Part shown: in pieces, positions 6,486 through 9,324 of the stretch
Layout of the letters: each line of letters starts with the position of its first letter
Position numbering within the stretch: position 1 is the first letter of the stretch
Assembly: GCA_018969885.1 (NCBI GenBank)
Contig: JAGWXN010000126.1
Location: forward strand, 1 to 9,324
Direction: 5' to 3'
Length of the DNA: 9,324 nucleotides
From: Betaproteobacteria bacterium
Lineage (GTDB): Bacteria; Pseudomonadota; Gammaproteobacteria; Burkholderiales; Burkholderiaceae
Notes under the pieces: generated by a model
What the model was told of the DNA's origin: nothing
The model's database searches: none
The model's input: the letters and a program-made list of their open reading frames with translations, nothing else
Made by a program: the position numbers and the translations under genes

Positions 6486-7214
6486 ATGGATAACTTCTCC
6501 CGCCGCTGGTCTGCCCGCGCGGTACTGATCGATCTGGATGGCACCCTTCTCGACACCATCGATGACCTGGCTGCCGCGGCGAACGCCATGCTGGTCGAAC
6601 TGGGCAGACCCGAGCGGCCGATTGCCGACGTTCGGCGGTTTGTCGGGAAAGGCGCCGAATCCCTGGTCCAGCGCACGCTCACCGGAAGTCTCGACGCACC
6701 CATCGATCCCGTCACGCTTGCCGAGGCTCTTCCGGTCTTCCGGCGACACTACACGCGGGAAAACGGCTTGAGTGCGCGCTGCTATCCCGGCGTGGTTGAG
6801 GGCCTGACCGCCATGCGCGCCAACGGCCTGAAGCTCGCCTGTGTCACCAATAAACCGGTCGCTTTCACCTTGCCGCTCCTCGATCGCACCGGCCTGTCCG
6901 CCTGGTTCGATATGGTGATTGGTGGCGACTCGCTCCCGCGCAAGAAGCCTCACCCTGCGCAGCTTCTCCATGCCTGCGAGGGGTTTGGCATTGCCCCGGC
7001 CGACGCGGTGATGATCGGTGATTCGGCCAACGATGCGCTTGCTGCTCGCGCAGCCGGTATGCCGGTGTTTGTGTTGCCGTATGGCTATAACGAAGGCCAG
7101 AGCGTGACCGAACTCGATGCCGACGCGGTGATTGAATCGCTCGCGCAGGCCGCCACACTGATCAACCCGCTCACACCAGCAATTCGCGCGGCAGATTCAC
7201 CAGCACATCGTTGA
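6486..7214 (+). CDS. gph: Phosphoglycolate phosphatase (HAD superfamily)
   Basis: A 242-residue HAD hydrolase that dephosphorylates 2-phosphoglycolate, a product of DNA repair and of RuBisCO oxygenation. Motif I is LIDLDGTLLDT, with nucleophile Asp16 and general acid Asp18. Motif II is VTNK (Thr121). Motif III Lys lies in KKPHP (Lys153/154). Motif IV is MIGDSANDALAA (Asp179, Asp183), binding magnesium. The alpha-helical cap lies between motifs I and II, as in the Gph subfamily. ATG 6486 follows AGGA by 9 bases. Genes for Rpe and Gph are commonly paired in proteobacteria, often ahead of trpE; here the next gene is a convergent regulator instead. The last 44 bases overlap the 3' end of that regulator, so the final 14 residues are read from DNA used on both strands. 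Confidence 0.94.
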   Translation: MDNFSRRWSARAVLIDLDGTLLDTIDDLAAAANAMLVELGRPERPIADVRRFVGKGAESLVQRTLTGSLDAPIDPVTLAEALPVFRRHYTRENGLSARCYPGVVEGLTAMRANGLKLACVTNKPVAFTLPLLDRTGLSAWFDMVIGGDSLPRKKPHPAQLLHACEGFGIAPADAVMIGDSANDALAARAAGMPVFVLPYGYNEGQSVTELDADAVIESLAQAATLINPLTPAIRAADSPAHR

Positions 7215-7830
7215 CGCTTCTGACCCCCTGTCCCGGGGTCATGTGTCGGCGCATCAGGTTGCGGGTACTCGCGGCATCGCGGGCGGTGATCGCCTGCAGT
7301 AATTCGCCGTGCTGCGCGTAGGAGGCCTCAAGGTCACCGAGCGCGCCAAAGGCGTGCTTGCGGTAAGCGCCCGTGAGCGTTCGGGCGCGCAGGATTTCTT
7401 CTCTCAGGTAGGGGTTCCTGGCGCCCCGATAGAGGCAGTCGTGAAAGGCCTGGTTGGCGTCCTGCCAGCCCTCGCGGTCGCCACGTTTGACCACCGCTGC
7501 GGCTCGGCGATGCAGCCCCGTCAGCGTGTCGCGTTCGTCATCGCTCATGCGCTCGCAAGCCAGTTGGGCGCAGAGGCTCTCGAGCTCGCTCAGCACCTCC
7601 CAGATTGCAAACAGGCGCTGAATGTCGACCTTGGCCACCACCGCGCCCCCGCGCGGGGCAGCGGCCAGCAGCCCCTGCGCCTGCAGTTGCAAAATGGCCT
7701 CTCGAACCGGGGTACGTGAGACCGAGTGTGCAGCCGCGAGCGCCACCTCATCCACCGGATCGCCCGGTTGAAGGGTGCCTGACTGCACGGCCTCCTCGAT
7801 GGCTCGCCGGATGGTGTCGCTGGCTTTCAA
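7171..7830 (-). CDS. GntR-family transcriptional regulator, FCD (FadR) subfamily
   Basis: The N-terminal winged helix is clear: IRRAIEEAVQSGTLQPGDPV, then VALAAAHSVSRTPVREAI, LQLQAQGLL and the wing PRGGAVVA. The C-terminal all-helical FCD domain follows, with NQAFHDCLYRGARNPYL, QHGELLQAI and RRHM: three His that would bind a metal near the effector site, with Asn where Asp is more common. Such proteins are usually local repressors relieved by a small carboxylate or acyl compound. It diverges from the CoA transferase and probably controls it. The start is uncertain: TTG 7830 begins right at the domain and leaves room for a promoter; ATG 7974 or 7971 would add 47-48 residues without family character. 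Its 3' end overlaps gph by 44 bases. Confidence 0.88.
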   Translation of the reverse strand: MKASDTIRRAIEEAVQSGTLQPGDPVDEVALAAAHSVSRTPVREAILQLQAQGLLAAAPRGGAVVAKVDIQRLFAIWEVLSELESLCAQLACERMSDDERDTLTGLHRRAAAVVKRGDREGWQDANQAFHDCLYRGARNPYLREEILRARTLTGAYRKHAFGALGDLEASYAQHGELLQAITARDAASTRNLMRRHMTPGQGVRSVNDVLVNLPRELLV

Positions 7831-7890
7831 TGAAATACGCTCAAAGGAGTTCCCGGAATACTGACCACAGGGAATTGCCGGTCGGCTCGA

Positions 7891-7919
7891 TTTATACGCT
7901 AAAGTTCGATTGGTATACA
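7891..7919. promoter_or_regulatory. Overlapping divergent promoters with candidate GntR operator
   Basis: TTTATA (7891-7896) and TATACA (7914-7919) are 17 bases apart. On the plus strand they read as -35 and -10 for the CoA transferase; on the minus strand the same bases read TGTATA then TATAAA for the regulator. The second element sits in TTGGTATACAG, holding the palindrome GTATAC, which resembles half-sites bound by FCD-type GntR proteins. One bound dimer could block both directions. The hexamers are imperfect, so this is a model. Confidence 0.4.
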
Positions 7920-8021
7920 GAAGAAAGCCATCCGTATTTACCCGCTCTCGCGGTACCAGCCAGTCCGGCATCACGGTCCGCTTGGGTATTCAAGTCCATT
8001 CAGGTTCCCCAGGGGGCAGAG

Positions 8022-9230
8022 ATGAATGCAATAGGTCAGGCGATTCACGCAAGCAGCGCGTTACGCGGCATCCGTGTGCTCGATTTTTCGCGGGTTCGTG
8101 CCGGCCCCACCTGCGTGCGGATGCTGGCTGACTTTGGCGCCGATGTCATTCGGATCGAGCCGCCTAAGGGCGTGGATCCCAACGAAGGCATGTTCGCTGC
8201 CGACCGCATGGGTGGCGACTTTCAGAATCTGAACCGCAACAAGCGTTCGCTGACGCTCAACATGAAGAAGCCGGGTGCCATGGAGCTTCTTCAGCGCCTC
8301 ATCAAGCAGGCCGATGTCGTGGTCGAAAACTGGCGGCCCGATGTGAAGGCTCGGCTTGGGCTCGACTACGAGAGTCTGAAGAAGATCAATCCGCGAATCA
8401 TCCTCGCGAGCATTTCAGGCTTTGGCCAGGACGGCCCGTATGCCGAGCGGCCCGGTTTTGATCAGATCGCGCAGGGCATGGGCGGGATCATGTCTGTCAC
8501 GGGTTTCCCGGGACAGGGTCCGGTCCGCGCGGGGCTCGCGGTGGCCGATTCCAGCACTGGGCTGTATGCGTCGATCGGCATCATGGTTGCGCTCCTTGAG
8601 CGCCAGCAATCGGGTGTTGGGCAGTGGGTGCATGCCTCGCTGCTTCACAGCATGATCGCCATGATGGATTTCCAGGCCGCGCGTTACCTCAACGATAACG
8701 ACGTGCCGATTCAGGTCGGCAACTCCCACCCCACCAGCGCGCCGATGGGGCTTTTCGAGGCTTCTGACGGTCACTTCAACTTGGGCGCATCCGGTAATGG
8801 CAGCTGGATCCGGCTTTGCAACCTGCTGGGTAAGCCCGAGTGGATCAACGACCCGGAACTCTCCACCGAAAAGCTCCGCGTGAAGAACCGCGAGCGCTGC
8901 GATGCCATCATCAATGAGATCTTCCGCACCAAGCCAGTTGCCTACTGGGTCGATGCGCTCAACGAGGCGGGCGTGCCCGCCGGTCCGGTTTACACAATCC
9001 CGCAGATGTTCGATGACGCGCAGGTAAAGCACCTGGGCGTCGTGAAATCGGTGGAGAGCGCGCAGGGCCCCATGCGGCATTTCCTCACCCAGCCGGTTAC
9101 TCTGTCGCGCACACCGGCTGACGTCGTTCGGACCGCGCCGGGTTGGGGCGAGCATACCGACGAGGTGTTGAAGGGGGTGGGCTATGACGACGCTGGAATC
9201 GCCGCGCTGCGCGAGCAGGGCGTGATCTGA
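8022..9230 (+). CDS. Class III (CaiB/BaiF family) acyl-CoA:carboxylate CoA-transferase
   Basis: A 402-residue cytoplasmic enzyme expected to move CoA between an acyl-CoA donor and a free carboxylate. The N-terminal Rossmann part has GIRVLDFSRVRAGPTCVRML then ADFGADVIRIEPP, and NRNKRSLTLNMKKP; both are family hallmarks. Later blocks are VVVENWRPDVKARLGLDY, ISGFGQDGPYAERPGFDQIA, and near the end AGVPAGPVYTIPQMFDDAQVKHLG. Length is normal. Oddity: at VHASLLHSMIAMMDF (residues 203-217) the place where formyl-CoA transferase has its catalytic Asp appears to be His209; the nearest Asp is 216. The start is set by AGGGGG (8011-8016) 5 bases before ATG; upstream in-frame sequence is antisense to the regulator. 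Substrates are unknown. The divergent GntR gene and the following gene suggest a carboxylate catabolic operon. Confidence 0.92.
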   Translation: MNAIGQAIHASSALRGIRVLDFSRVRAGPTCVRMLADFGADVIRIEPPKGVDPNEGMFAADRMGGDFQNLNRNKRSLTLNMKKPGAMELLQRLIKQADVVVENWRPDVKARLGLDYESLKKINPRIILASISGFGQDGPYAERPGFDQIAQGMGGIMSVTGFPGQGPVRAGLAVADSSTGLYASIGIMVALLERQQSGVGQWVHASLLHSMIAMMDFQAARYLNDNDVPIQVGNSHPTSAPMGLFEASDGHFNLGASGNGSWIRLCNLLGKPEWINDPELSTEKLRVKNRERCDAIINEIFRTKPVAYWVDALNEAGVPAGPVYTIPQMFDDAQVKHLGVVKSVESAQGPMRHFLTQPVTLSRTPADVVRTAPGWGEHTDEVLKGVGYDDAGIAALREQGVI

Positions 9231-9274
9231 GCGCCTGAGCGAAAGGGGTACGACCCCGTCTCGTCCCGCCTTCC

Positions 9275-9297
9275 GCGGTTCGCCCGGCGCGAGCCGC
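9275..9297 (+). other. GC-rich hairpin before the last gene
   Basis: A 9-bp stem (GCGGTTCGC with GCGAGCCGC, one T-G wobble) with a 5-base loop, ending 4 bases before the GGAG of the next gene. There is no T run, so it is not a standard intrinsic terminator. It could affect translation or mRNA stability, or be chance in GC-rich DNA. Confidence 0.3.
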
Positions 9298-9311
9298 TAA
9301 CGGAGTCCAGC

Positions 9312-9324
9312 ATGGCCAATCCTC
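9312..9324 (+). CDS. Start of a further gene (only MANP visible)
   Basis: ATG at 9312 is preceded by GGAG (9302-9305) with 6 bases between, and the frame is open to the window end. It lies 81 bases after the CoA transferase stop in the same direction, so it may belong to the same operon. Four residues are too few to name a product. Confidence 0.5.

Noticed and set aside
7605..8021. Upstream extension of the CoA transferase
   Set aside because: It is antisense to the GntR gene, has no family similarity, and the strong AGGGGG site marks ATG 8022 as the start.
9245..9257. GGGG-TACGA-CCCC mini hairpin as a terminator after the CoA transferase
   Set aside because: Only 4 base pairs and no T run; too weak to call a terminator.

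Overview
The window looks like chromosomal DNA from a GC-rich betaproteobacterium, probably Burkholderiales. This rests on the housekeeping set (UbiH-family hydroxylase, DsbC, MltA, ApaG, Rpe, Gph), strong GC bias at third codon positions and remembered gene neighbourhoods; no ribosomal marker is present, so the assignment is inference.

Layout: (1) Positions 2-1198 hold the C-terminal end of a very large exported protein, finishing in a dockerin-like pair of EF-hand repeats. (2) Positions 1199-1635 hold no intact gene, only a possible decayed ParD/ParE-type toxin-antitoxin relic on the minus strand. (3) A minus-strand tRNA-Phe(GAA) has its own intrinsic terminator and a probable promoter. (4) A UbiH-family FAD monooxygenase and dsbC run on the plus strand. 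(5) mltA (minus) converges on dsbC with 4 bp between the stop codons. (6) A possible 30-residue single-span membrane protein reads plus from 5119, back to back with mltA, followed by apaG (minus). (7) rpe and gph form a plus-strand pair diverging from apaG. (8) A GntR/FCD regulator (minus), whose 3' end overlaps that of gph, lies divergently next to a class III (CaiB/BaiF) CoA transferase. A further plus-strand gene begins at the window's right edge.

Functionally the centre is core metabolism and envelope care: ubiquinone ring hydroxylation, periplasmic disulfide isomerisation, peptidoglycan turnover, pentose phosphate epimerisation and phosphoglycolate salvage. The two flanks look accessory: the giant surface or secreted protein with a gene relic beside a tRNA on the left, and a regulator plus CoA-transferase catabolic module on the right.

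I see no CRISPR array, insertion sequence, prophage or clear new multi-gene system. The items most worth a second look are the 30-residue membrane peptide, the CoA transferase with His at the expected catalytic Asp position, the symmetric divergent promoter/operator between regulator and transferase, and the TA relic.
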